From assembly GCA_002900995.3 (NCBI GenBank), contig CM035307.1, positions 2,170,001-2,234,000 of the forward strand: a stretch of DNA of 64,000 bases, in the 5' to 3' direction. This document shows, piece after piece, positions 10,847 to 20,711 of the stretch (position 1 is its first letter; each line of letters opens with the position of its first letter). The translations under genes and the position numbers were made by a program. The notes below the pieces were generated by a model. The model was not told where the DNA came from and ran no database searches. It worked only from the letters and a program-made list of their open reading frames with translations. The stretch comes from Ganoderma boninense (taxonomy: Eukaryota > Basidiomycota > Agaricomycetes > Polyporales > Polyporaceae).

Positions 10847-12457
10847 CTAACACACCGTCGATGACGAAGACGACGCTTCTGATGATGAGCTGCCGAGGCG
10901 TTCGTGGCCGGCAGGCATGAGCCCCGCAGCGGCGAGCTCAGCTGCATAACGCTGCTTTTCTGGGGGTAACGACGATGTCGAATAGGTCTCCGTGTGCCGG
11001 CGGGCGTAAGATGAACTTCGTGCGTGAGGTGTGGGGAAGCGCAATGTCTCAGCCTCGTCTCGCTCGGAAGAGAGGAAAGCCGGGAGGAAGAAGAGGACGC
11101 CCCGCGAGCGCAGCCGGCGTCGGCGCGAGCGGGAAGGCGTTGATGGTGGTTCTTCCTGACCAAAGACGGCGTCCATGAGACGGCTACCTGCTTGTCGTGC
11201 GCGCTCGACGACTGAAATGCCACCAAGTTGGTGGGAAGGTTCCGTGGCGAGCGAAGATTCGGAGGGTGTGGGGGAGGTCGACCGAGACGAGCCGTACAAA
11301 GGCAGGAGTTGCACATCCTCTTCAGACTCGGCGGGATCTGTGAGCGCGATGGGGGAAGTTGGCTGGGTGTTGATGCCTGATGCTGGCAGTGCAAACAGGC
11401 CGAGGTCAAGATACCATCTGCCATTTTTCTGTGTCCAGCGGGGGATGAGAACCTCATACCCACCTATGCGCGCGAAGTTCCGGGGCTTCCTGTTCGGGGA
11501 AAGTATGAGACGGATGAGGCCAGCGATGAGAACGACTAGTCCGATCCACATGAGCCCTTTGCCCCATGTCCCCAGGAAACCGATGAATGCAGCATCGTCG
11601 GCGTGCCAACTGCTTCCATAGAAGTGCGAGAAGAATGAATTCGGAGCCTCTCCAGGCTTGGCATTCTTCCCGTAGAGCGACTTGGGGAGGATTCGAACTT
11701 CGCCCCCGGGGCGCTCTGGGGTGGGAGGATGGTTCGACGTATATGTTCCATATTGGGCAGAGAGGAACATGGGGCCGGTGGTGAACATGACGGTGGGGTA
11801 ATTGAGGACCCAGCTGAAGTCGAACTTCATGAGATTGTGGATAGTCTGCGCCATGAACGGGTGGTGCTTCTCGGCAAACATGAGGTCGTTGGATACACCG
11901 ACAGGTTTGGTCCTAGGAAGAATGACGGAGTGGACGAGGAGAGGATCCATGGGACGGAGACAACCCATGTCGAGGTCCATGTAGACACCGCCATAGTGGT
12001 AGAGGACAAAGTAACGGATAGCGTCGGCGCGTTGAATGGGATATGTATAGCCGTCGAAGGTGTCGAGGAACCAACTGTAGTGCTGAGCAATGAACTCGCG
12101 AGCACTGGCATCGGTCCAAAGCATGTACTCGCTATAGGGGTGTGAGGGACACTGATATGGAGAGAAAAATAGGTGGAGTGCGCACTAGTCAGGCATCATC
12201 TCGCGACAGCCTTGCGAGAGATTGGCCCAGTTGGGTGGGAGGGTCTCCGACTTCCATGTCTGGTGGATTATGCGTGGAACTCGTTCTTGGAGGGCATCAT
12301 GAGAGTCGTTGAGTGCAAGGTTAACTTCGTCTTCCGTTATGTAGGCGGCGACATCGATGGAGAGGTAGTACGATATGGAGGAGAGGACGACGACGGTGCC
12401 AACGAGGACGGCAGCGAGGAGAGAGAGAAGGATGTAGACCGTCCGTCGTCGAAACAT
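10847..12457 (-). CDS. GT32 mannosyltransferase, MIPC-synthase-like
   Basis: This probably adds mannose from GDP-mannose to inositol phosphorylceramide in the Golgi, as Sur1/Csh1/Imt1 do. There are two exons (12457-12186 and 12131-10847; intron GTGCGC..CTATAG), 518 residues. Residues about 5-30 form an N-terminal signal anchor (TVYILLSLLAAVLVGTVVVL). Then come VPRIIHQTWKS, the junction MMPDYEYMLWTD and the DXD motif in GGVYMDLDMGCLRP, which are GT32 hallmarks. A second membrane segment (LMWIGLVVLIAGLIRLIL) lies near residue 290. The last 200 residues are Ser/Arg-rich and probably a cytoplasmic tail. The start is the Met just before the anchor; longer in-frame starts exist upstream but precede it with Ser/Pro-rich sequence. 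Substrate is inferred from family resemblance. Confidence 0.85.
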
Positions 12458-12760
12458 GAAGGGCGAGGGGAGGAGAGGGGAGGGGAAGGAAAGGAGGAAG
12501 GAGGGGAAGGGGACAGAGAGCGACAGGGAGCGGATGGTGTATGCGTTCTTGATGAGACACCCGAACCTGCCAGGCACAACCCGCTCGGCCTCCTTCCTCT
12601 CCTTCTCTCGACCGTAAGGCGCCCCGCAGTCAAAAGTGGCTGTCCCGGCCTGACACTCGCATCCGGCCCAGTCTCTGCTGCATTGCACCCCGATTGCACC
12701 CCTAGTCTACGTCCCCCTCGGCCCCCGCAGCGACGTCGACCACCAACGAAAATCATATTA

Positions 12761-13143
12761 CAGTGCCTTGCATAATTGCGTGAACGCGCGGAAAAATCCC
12801 CAGCAGGCGCTTATACCTCGCCTACCAAATGCGGATGGATCACGGTCACATGCAACGCCAACGCCGCCTGTGCGCCTCTACTGGTCTTAACTTCAGCCTG
12901 ACTGTTCCCATTGTCCCCCACGCTTGTCTACTTCCTGGAGAGCTCAGTGGTTCTCAACGGGCCTCCTAGTTTACCATTTGGGCCCTCAGCTGCTTCGGGA
13001 GGCACCCATGCCATCCAAGAGACATGTCACATCAAGGTCACCAACTCGCTTCTGAAGCTTCCCAGGCGTCCTGATTTGGTAGGCGATCATATAAGCGCCT
13101 GCAGGAATTTTTCGGCGCGTTCACGCAATTATGCAAGGCACTG
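12761..13143. mobile_element. 383-bp Tc1/mariner-type MITE
   Basis: The ends are inverted copies of each other. The left begins CAGTGCCTTGCATAATTGCG and the right end, read on the minus strand, begins identically; similarity extends about 75 bases with a few mismatches. A TA dinucleotide flanks each side (12759-12760 and 13144-13145), as expected of Tc1/mariner insertion, and the CAGTGCCTTGC terminus resembles Tc1-type ends. The centre has no coding frame. It sits about 300 bp upstream of the GT32 start and downstream of the PIN-domain gene. Confidence 0.88.
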
Positions 13144-13449
13144 TATGTCTGCTCGGCGGTCGCAGCGGCCATCCGCCACACCGCTTCGTGCGCATCGCTC
13201 GCACGCCTACTTATCCAGATCACTACCGACCGCCTTTCCCCGATCAGGCAACTCCTCCATCCGACAGTCGACTCCCTCATGCGCAGGCTCGCAAGCTCCA
13301 TGCTCTCCTCCGTTTCCACGGCCATGAATACATGTACTTGACCGCACGCCAAGTCCTCGATCCGCAGGCGCCCCAAAACTTAAGGTCATGTCATTGTCAC
13401 CACACTCCCTCCGTCCACTGTCCTCCTAGAATAGACAGTGTCAACAGAG

Positions 13450-15113
13450 TTAGATTGGTCGCAGCTTCGCCTCCCACACCTCTTCTACGTGCGGCCGTAC
13501 TGCGGCCACAGAGCTGAGTAAAGGTCCATCGTTGAATTTCTTCCCCACATCCTCCAGCATATCCAGCGCCAGATGCCACATCCGCGGCGGCCAGTCCTGT
13601 CCCTTGCGCCACCCGTCCTCCCCCCGCCGGCAGAAGAACGAGCCCATCCAGGCCTCCCGTCCGAACCGCTTCTTTGTCTCCAAATAGCTGAAGCACAGCG
13701 CAGCAGTCCACGATGACACCGCAGTCCTCCTATACGCCGGAGCATGTTTCGAGTTTGACACGGTCAAGGGGTCCCCGTACTCCCTATGCACCCGATGCGC
13801 CAGATCCCTCAGCACAAGTGGGAAGTGCTCCGCGATCTGCGCGTGTAGCGAATCCCGTGCGTGCACAGGGACGTATTCTTCTGTGGCTACAGGCGCGTCT
13901 TGCTCGAGTTCGTCCACGTCCATCATGTCAGTGTCCGCGATCGCCAATTGCGGTGCTTCTGTCACGGGCCCCTCTGTCTGACCGAGGCGTCGACGCGTCT
14001 TCGATGGTCGATATCGCGGAAATGCCTCCCGGCCGTGGAACAGTTCTAGGTTAACCCCGTCCACAGGCAGCGCCTGGGCTAAGAGCCGACTTGACCAGGA
14101 ACTGCGACTCGGAGGCAGGCAAACGTCGACGCCTGATTTATCAAAGGTGGTGCACCGTCAGCGCAGAGCCACCTTAGTGCACGAAGAGTGCGATCCGGAT
14201 TCCGAGTGACGAACCTTCCTTATGACATTCCAAGTTGAGGTTTTTGTCCATCGTTACCAGGAGTGCACCGTGTCCCTTGGCCTTATCGGCGAAGAACAGG
14301 CAACAATCCCGGATGGCGAGGTCATTCTTCCGGACCTCGTCGGACTCGGTGCGCGCTCCGCCAGGGCTGCATGTCTCCTTGGCAGACTGGAGCTTGACCG
14401 TCTTCCGTTCTTTAACCTTCTTAAGAAGCCATGTGCTCGCCTGGCGCGCAAACCACTGCAACTCGGGACGGTTTTTGAGCCTGCGAGTCAAATTCCGAGA
14501 AGCATCGTCGGGTTAGCGTTTAGGGATGACGCAATTCACTGACGTACCCGTCCAGTTCTCCCAGGACGACGCTTGGTATGATGACCATGATTGGATACTG
14601 AGCCCTTTCAGTATCTTGACAGAATTGTTCGATTATGCCACAGTAATCGATGAGGACATTCGTGTCGATAACCACGTAAAGGAAAGATTGGTTGGATGGG
14701 AATGCATCCTAATAAACTCGTTAGCGCCCTGTCGAGTCGATGAACCCATTAAGGCGCACCTGCATCTCAACATCATTTGCTACATTGTATAGCTGCTCCA
14801 CGGTACTGTCATACGGTTGTGCCGTAGTCCCAGACATAGAGCTGCATGTCGTATGATCAGAGGAAGAAATACTGGGAGAATCGCGAAGGTAATTGTCACT
14901 TGTTTGCACGTACAGATAACAGCTGGATAGCCCCCGATCGTCTTCAACTTTTGCCGTATAAGAAACCAGGGACCACTGTAATGCAAGGTCAGAAGGCGGT
15001 CGTTAAAGTCACTCACCTACACTATGACTTGATGAAGGATTGCAGGTTGAGCCAGGTGGTGGTCGAGGTTGGAAGGAACGACGGCGCCAAAAATCATCCT
15101 GCGTCGTCGTCAT
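13450..15113 (-). CDS. Swt1-like PIN-domain endoribonuclease
   Basis: Swt1-type proteins are PIN nucleases that act in nuclear mRNA quality control. Six exons (15113-15017, 14947-14914, 14871-14760, 14708-14548, 14480-14215, 14132-13450) join to 450 residues. The PIN core is clear: VVIDTNVLIDYCGIIEQF with the first catalytic Asp, then VMVIIPSVVLGELDG-like sequence split by an intron before LKNRPELQWFARQASTWLL, and DLAIRDCCLFFADKAKG followed by LLVTMDKNLNLEC, with further conserved acids. The exon-6 region (about 225 residues, with YVPVHARDSLHAQIAEHF) fits the helical C-terminal part of Swt1 proteins, a weaker match. The N-terminus is short and basic. The gene runs head-to-tail behind Pcf11, with about 240 bp between them. 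The exon 1/2 acceptor was chosen because the nearer one gives a stop. Confidence 0.75.
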
Positions 15114-15356
15114 TGATAGCACGCGCGAAATCAGTCACATCTTATTCACTCGCATACACGGATCTCAAACAATGCTGTATTGGTATGGGCTTCTGATAAT
15201 GTAGTACAATGCGCAGTGTACGAATCACAACCATAAAGAAACATAAAAACAATGCTCGCGAGCGGTCCATGTATGCTGAGAACTTGCTGTCTAGAAGTCG
15301 CGCCCCGGTCCAACCTGACATCCATGACACAACAAACCGATGCACCGCCGCAGACG

Positions 15357-17905
15357 TTACGTCGCGACTCGTTTTGCCTGCGGTACGTCGCCCTCGCGCT
15401 TGACAGTGACTGTGGGGTCATCTTCCGCTTTACGCTTCATGCCCGCGAGCCTAGAAGGCGTCGGTGTCTCTGACTTCCTCGGATCGCCATTCAACGTCGT
15501 CTGTACTTTCTCAGGAGTCCTCGACCGGCTACGACTCGGACGCTCGTTCCGCAAACGTACCGCCAGATTGGATTTCGACGCAGTGGCCTCCGCGTGGCAT
15601 GTTGCATGGTAAATCTGGAGTGATGCCAGAATCAGCGTCAATCATGGAAGTGAGAAGGCGTAGATAAGCAACTTTACCCTGTCGTCCTTCTTCACGGCAT
15701 TACGCCATACCCATTCCTCGTCGTCTTCCAGGAATTCTGACTTCAAAGGCTCCTTACAGATCGGACATGAAATAGCTTTCGCCTCATCGCCAGGGGGCAC
15801 AACAACAAACATCGCCCGTAGCTCAGCCTCACGTTTTGCAGCTTCTTCTGCCGCGACAACCTTAGAACTAAGTGTCCGGCCATCAGCACGGCCCTTGCCC
15901 TTCACGTCGATGGAATTGCTGCTAATCCAATCCTGGGGAACAAGTCAGAAAAGAGCCCGAAATCGGACCAAACGAACGTACCTCTAAACTGACAAACCAG
16001 CTGCGGCTGTGACCTCGACCTACAGCTTGGGTCGCCTTGCGGTTCTGCCGGAAATGCATGTCAAGATGGTCCTCGAATTGTTTCTTGCCAACAGTGTTGT
16101 CGGAGAATCTTGAGCCGCACTGCTTGCATTGAGTAGGCAGCTGATCGTACAGCGTCTCCACAATTCGAGGGCGATGCCTGCGGAATCCGAATAGTTCAAT
16201 ACGTCGCACACCGAGGGCTGACAGCTTTGTAACGCACTTTGAAACTTCAGAGCTCGTCAGCTTGATCTTCACTGACATGACTGCCTTCCGATAGGCTTGA
16301 CGCGCCTGATGTTCAGGGTCAGCAGGTTGCGAAGGCTCTTCAGGTTTGGAGCTTGCTCCAGCACCAGTAGGCGTGCCTGTCGTCGAAACGACTCCCGCTC
16401 GAACCAAGGCACTAAAGATACCACTGATGTCAGGGATTGGCGCGGATGGCGCCGGAATTGACGCAATGGGAGCTACAGGAGGGAGGAGACGAGTAAGGTC
16501 AACCGGCTCCTGCTGAGGTTGTTCAAAGACCATGGGATATGCAGGCTGAGATTGATAAGGAGGCTGAGGGGCAATGGGAGGGACAGAGGGAGGCTGAGAG
16601 TACGATTGGGCTGCGGGATAGGGAGGCGCTGCCGCCGGCGGTGGCGGCGAAGACGAAGGAGTCGTCAGGGCCCGTAGCTGTGTCAGGATCGCTTGAAGGT
16701 CACGCTGAGGAACACCGGCCTGTACCATACTCCGAAGCTGTTTGCACAACATTAGGGCATACTCGAAGATTAATGCGAGGACGAAACTGACCTGCTGAAG
16801 TATGCCAATGTGATGTTTAGTGAGTTCGTCATGAGGACTTGTCAGAAGCACGCGCTCCTTCTGACCCAAGACGAACTCGAGCTCGCTGAGGACTTGGGCT
16901 TGCGAGATGGACGCCCCTCCGTCACGGCCACCAGACTGTGGAAATGCCTTCAAGTCTGAAAAAGCAGGACGACAGGGAGAACTACGTACTGTGCTTTGGG
17001 TAGACTCGCCCCCCCAAATATGTCGCTCGATGGCAACTTGAGAGACGACACCGAAAAGTTCGCGTCCGTTGGGGGAACCGGTGCGCCATGTGAGGAGCAT
17101 CTCTTCCATCTTGCTGCGTGTCTGCTGATCGACGACCTCGTAGGTGTCGAGGAAGAGGCGGACGACGATGGGAGTGAAATGACGCGCATAGGGATCGTAG
17201 ACATTTTTGGAGATTGCGTCTAGAAGATAGAACGAAGGCAGTTTCATCCATGGCGGCACCTATCAAAACAGCGCCCGAAGAGGCAAGAGCATGAGTCAGC
17301 AATCCATAGTTCGACGGGACAAAAGCTCGTTGCGAAGACTCAAGAAAATCAGAGAAAAATGGTGCGAGGTGCGTTTGCAGCGCGACGAGGCAGATTCGGA
17401 GCAGGTGGCTGAGAAGCCATGTCAGGGCGACCAACCCATGAACCACAGCGGGGCGACCACCACTCACGAACGGCATCTCTTTGCTCAACTCCAACATCTA
17501 ACTACGTTACATATGGTTTGTATCTACACCAACATAGACAACCAAGACAGCAGCTCGATGGGTTGACCCGTTGGGGACACGGAAGGAATCAAGCGTGGAG
17601 AAGCGAAAAAAGCGATGACTCACCCGTCTAAGATGCTGCTCGATGCACTGTACGACAACATCCGCATAGCGATTGTAATCCTGCGCGATCATAGAGAGCG
17701 TCTGGATAATGGGTCTGGAGTTCACCGTCAGATTAGCCAGTCGGGTGATATAATCCCGGCGGAACGTGTTGGCGTCGAGGTGGAAGACCGGCTGGGAGAC
17801 TGGGGGTGGAGGGGCGTAATACGGGTTGGGTGGCACAGCAGTGGGCCCATAACCCTGGCCTTGGTAAGGCACTGTGTAGCTGGCCGACTGGGTGTACAGA
17901 GACAT
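15357..17905 (-). CDS. PCF11: Pre-mRNA cleavage complex subunit Pcf11
   Basis: Pcf11 bridges the RNA polymerase II CTD and the cleavage factor IA machinery for mRNA 3'-end formation and termination, in the nucleus. Exons 17905-17624, 17259-16792, 16737-15982, 15932-15678 and 15614-15357 are all phase 0 and give 672 residues. The CTD-interacting domain spans residues about 40-150 (FRRDYITRLANLTVNSRPII, SFYLLDAISKNVYDPYARHF). A Gln/Pro-rich middle follows. The C-terminal half has two zinc-finger-like sites: CKQCGSRFSDNTVGKKQFEDH with HLDMHF, and CPICKEPLKS with YHATCHAEA across the last intron. A Ser/Arg tail closes the protein. The first intron is 364 bp, far longer than others here. A 34-nt GT..AG stretch near 16956-16989 is kept as coding because removing it breaks the frame. 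Confidence 0.9.
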
Positions 17906-18338
17906 CGAGGATCGAAGGGAGAAAATCGAGTTGGCGAAGACGGTTCAACAGTGGGACGCTGCTGAGGGAGACCAATCAAAGAGCTCGTACGCGTGTCCCG
18001 AAAGCGGGGAACTAGAGGCTCTATTGATTGCTCAAACTGTCTCAAAGCTCGGGCAATGGGGACGGAGTGCACGAAGTGCACAAGGAGATGGTGGTCGACG
18101 ATAGAGTGAAGAAGGGAAGGAAGCTCCGACCGCCGAGTTGTCTTCAGTGGATTCAAACTCCGCAACGCAGCTTCCTGCTTTGTCAGCCAACTGTCAGCCC
18201 CACGACATTGCCTTTGCAGACCCCGGCCCAGTCCCCACATTTCCCAATCCGGCCTACCAGCGCTCGTCCATCGAGTTTCGCCTCGCCCGCCAAATCCACA
18301 CCAACCTCCTCAAGACTTCGCCTCTATAACGCTTCAAG
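17906..18338. promoter_or_regulatory. Shared divergent promoter of Pcf11 and RPL9
   Basis: About 430 bp separates the Pcf11 start from the 5' untranslated intron of the ribosomal protein gene transcribed the other way. Any regulatory elements for both must sit mostly here. No TATA box stands out. Confidence 0.5.
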
Positions 18339-18498
18339 GTGAGTACGCTACCTGTAACTCTTCCTCCATGCCGGGAATGGATGCACAGAGTGCTCCGTAC
18401 GTTGGAATCGTCGCAAATTTGGGAGAAATATGATGGATTGCTTTGGTGTTGTCTGGATGGGATCCGACAGACACTAACGACTGTGTCATTTGTGGTAG
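18339..18498 (+). promoter_or_regulatory. 5' UTR intron ending exactly before the RPL9 start codon
   Basis: A strong donor (AAG|GTGAGT, 18339) pairs with an acceptor (TGGTAG) that abuts the ATG at 18499. The length is 160 bp. Leader introns are common in ribosomal protein genes; transcript data are needed for proof. Confidence 0.65.
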
Positions 18499-19229
18499 AT
18501 GCGGGACGTCCTCAAGACCGAAGAACTCGACATTCCTGAGGGAGTCACTGTCAACATCAAGTCCCGTCTCATCACTGTCACTGGTCCCCGCGGAACGTTG
18601 ACGAAGAATGTCCGCCACATCGACATGGACATCCGGCTCCAGAAGGGCAAGACGAACAAGGTCGCGCTCGCAGTATGGCAGGGTGGCCGCAAGCACGTTG
18701 CGTGCCTACGGACGATCAAGTCTCTCATCGTCAATATGATCACTGGTGTCACTAAGGTGCGTCCTCAACGAATGTATGTAGTGGACTCCTTCCCATCGTC
18801 CGCGCGATACAGGGCTTCCAGTACAAGATGCGTGCCGTATACGCCCATTTCCCTATCAACTGTATCATCCAGGATGGTGGTCGTGCACTGGAGATCCGGA
18901 ACTTCTTGGGGGAGAAGGTAAGCTTCTCAGATAGCTGTCAATCGTTTTCTCTAATATCGCAATCAGATCGTCCGGAATGTCGCCATGTTGGAGGGGGTCA
19001 CCGTCTCCGAATCAAAAGCACAGAAGGATGAGCTCATCCTGGAGGGCACTGACGTTCAGAACGTGTCACAATCTGGTGAGTGAGAAATGTTTTGATGGAT
19101 CGTGGTGAAACTGACTTAGATGGTATAGCCGCGTCGATTCAGGGTCTCTGCCGTGTACGGAACAAGGATATCCGTAAATTCCTGGACGGTATTTACGTGT
19201 CGGAGAAGGGTACGGTTGAGCAGGAGTGA
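18499..19229 (+). CDS. RPL9: 60S ribosomal protein L9 (uL6)
   Basis: This is a large-subunit cytosolic ribosomal protein near the GTPase-associated centre. Exons 18499-18756, 18813-18917, 18967-19075 and 19129-19229 give 190 residues, the normal eukaryotic length. The sequence is highly conserved: [91 protein letters not shown] and [19 protein letters not shown]. Introns are 49-56 bp with standard borders. The gene has a leader intron and shares its promoter with Pcf11. Confidence 0.97.
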
Positions 19230-19428
19230 GCGTATCGCGGCAGTTGGTGTCTATGTGGGATTATGTCGACTCAAAACCTTGCATGTTCTCTCCCTTGTCT
19301 CGAGCGCAATATGATGCATGCCGACATCTTTGTATTGTCAAGATGAGTAGTAAGAAACGCCCGTGATGCAGCAAAGTAAGAAGCTATTCTAGCCCTCCAA
19401 TGAGAGTTATCTCATATCGTATTACTAT

Positions 19429-20436
19429 CTATGGTATAAAGGGGATCTTAGTACCAACTGACTGCTTGTAATTGCGATAGTCGTCGCCGAAAAACTTGGT
19501 CAAGTACTGCTCCTCAGCTGAGATAATGTCAGCCTTGATGCCTGCATCATAACAACCCACCTACTTTTTATGCGGCTGTGGAAAAATCTCCATAGTACGA
19601 CCAGGAAGAACGAAATGCTGACTGGGTTCTGAAGTACGAGTTGGGTACCTAGAGCCCAATAGAAGAATCCTGCATATGAAGGGTGCCGGAACCACCTGCA
19701 CATACAGTTAAGGCACGCCGTTTATAGGCGAACGTATATTACTCACCGGTAGATGCCCCCAGTCACCAAAACGTGCCCATCGAGCTTTCGGTATGCCAAC
19801 ATATGAGAGAAATTTGACCCTGCGTAGATCATGGCCGTCGACCTCAATGCTTGTCCGATCAACACGAGCATTATGCCTGTTGAGGCGCAGTGTCATACAA
19901 AATACTAAGCGGACCGTGCAGGCAGCATACCAAGCAAAGAAACATAAGGCCATTGCTTGTATTCGGGCTTGAAGAATAGCGTGAGCAAGTACTCGGTGAG
20001 CGCGAGCACATGGGCTACATGATACATCGCGCCATTCTCCAGCAAGAACGCTGGAGACAAACGTTGAGACTCTGTCATTTCATATCTAGCCGAAACACTT
20101 ACAGTCGACGCTGCATTTGTCTCGATTCCATCCTGCCGTCACGGCAAACTCGGCCCAATGGAACGCTGACCATACAGCAAGGAAGAAGCCAAGTTGATAA
20201 GTGGACCACCAGTATAGTTGGTAGCCATCCGTGAAAAACAGCAGGAGCCCGAAGGAGAATATCGAGCCTAGGAGGAATGAGATGAGGGACACGGAGAGCG
20301 GTGTGTTCGCGATGAGTCCACGAGGCCGATGTGCAGGGTCCACCGGGACGGTGTCCAGCGGGCCCGCCTTGGCCGCGGCGCGGCGACGAAGACGTCTCTC
20401 AAAGCCGTCGTCTTCTGTGTCGGAGGCGGGGGACAT
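19429..20436 (-). CDS. STE14: Protein-S-isoprenylcysteine O-methyltransferase (Ste14/ICMT)
   Basis: This ER membrane enzyme methylates the prenylated cysteine of CaaX proteins such as Ras and mating pheromones, using S-adenosylmethionine. Five exons (20436-20103, 20050-19931, 19876-19747, 19695-19565, 19517-19429) give 267 residues. Seen: hydrophobic segments (SLISFLLGSIFSFGLLLFF), then WSAFHWAEFAVTA, DSFLLENGAMYHVAHVLAL, SNFSHMLAYRK, the family hallmark GGIYRWFRHPSYAGFFYWALG, and the C-terminal EEQYLTKFFGDDYRNYKQSV. The chosen start gives an acidic/Arg-rich N-terminus; an in-frame Met further upstream would add about 86 residues of basic sequence. The gene is convergent with RPL9 and divergent from Mef2. 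Confidence 0.92.
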
Positions 20437-20711
20437 GGGGGGAAAGGAGAAAACGTTGAGGCATGGTGACCAACAATGGGGGTGAATGAACCAACGCCTG
20501 AGGCAGGCGGCTTCGAGGCGCCGGCGTTTCTTTTGTCTTGAAGCTCGAGCTCTCACTGGCCCTTTCCGTGCCGGCCTCTCTTCCCGTCCTCTTCCCCAGG
20601 CCGTCGTCTTGCTCTTCTCATCTCTGTGCGCTGCACTGCTGCTGGCTTGCATAGATAACCAGGGGCGCGCGAAGGACACAGGCTCGTCCTCCATCCGACC
20701 GCAGGCTGGTC

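Noticed and set aside
11680..11710. tRNA B-box-like sequence (GTTCGAATCC on the minus strand)
   Set aside because: It is inside the GT32 coding frame and no cloverleaf can be drawn.
16956..16989. GT..AG stretch of 34 nt in Pcf11 exon 2
   Set aside because: Removal puts the frame out and the length is below the local intron minimum; read-through is in frame.
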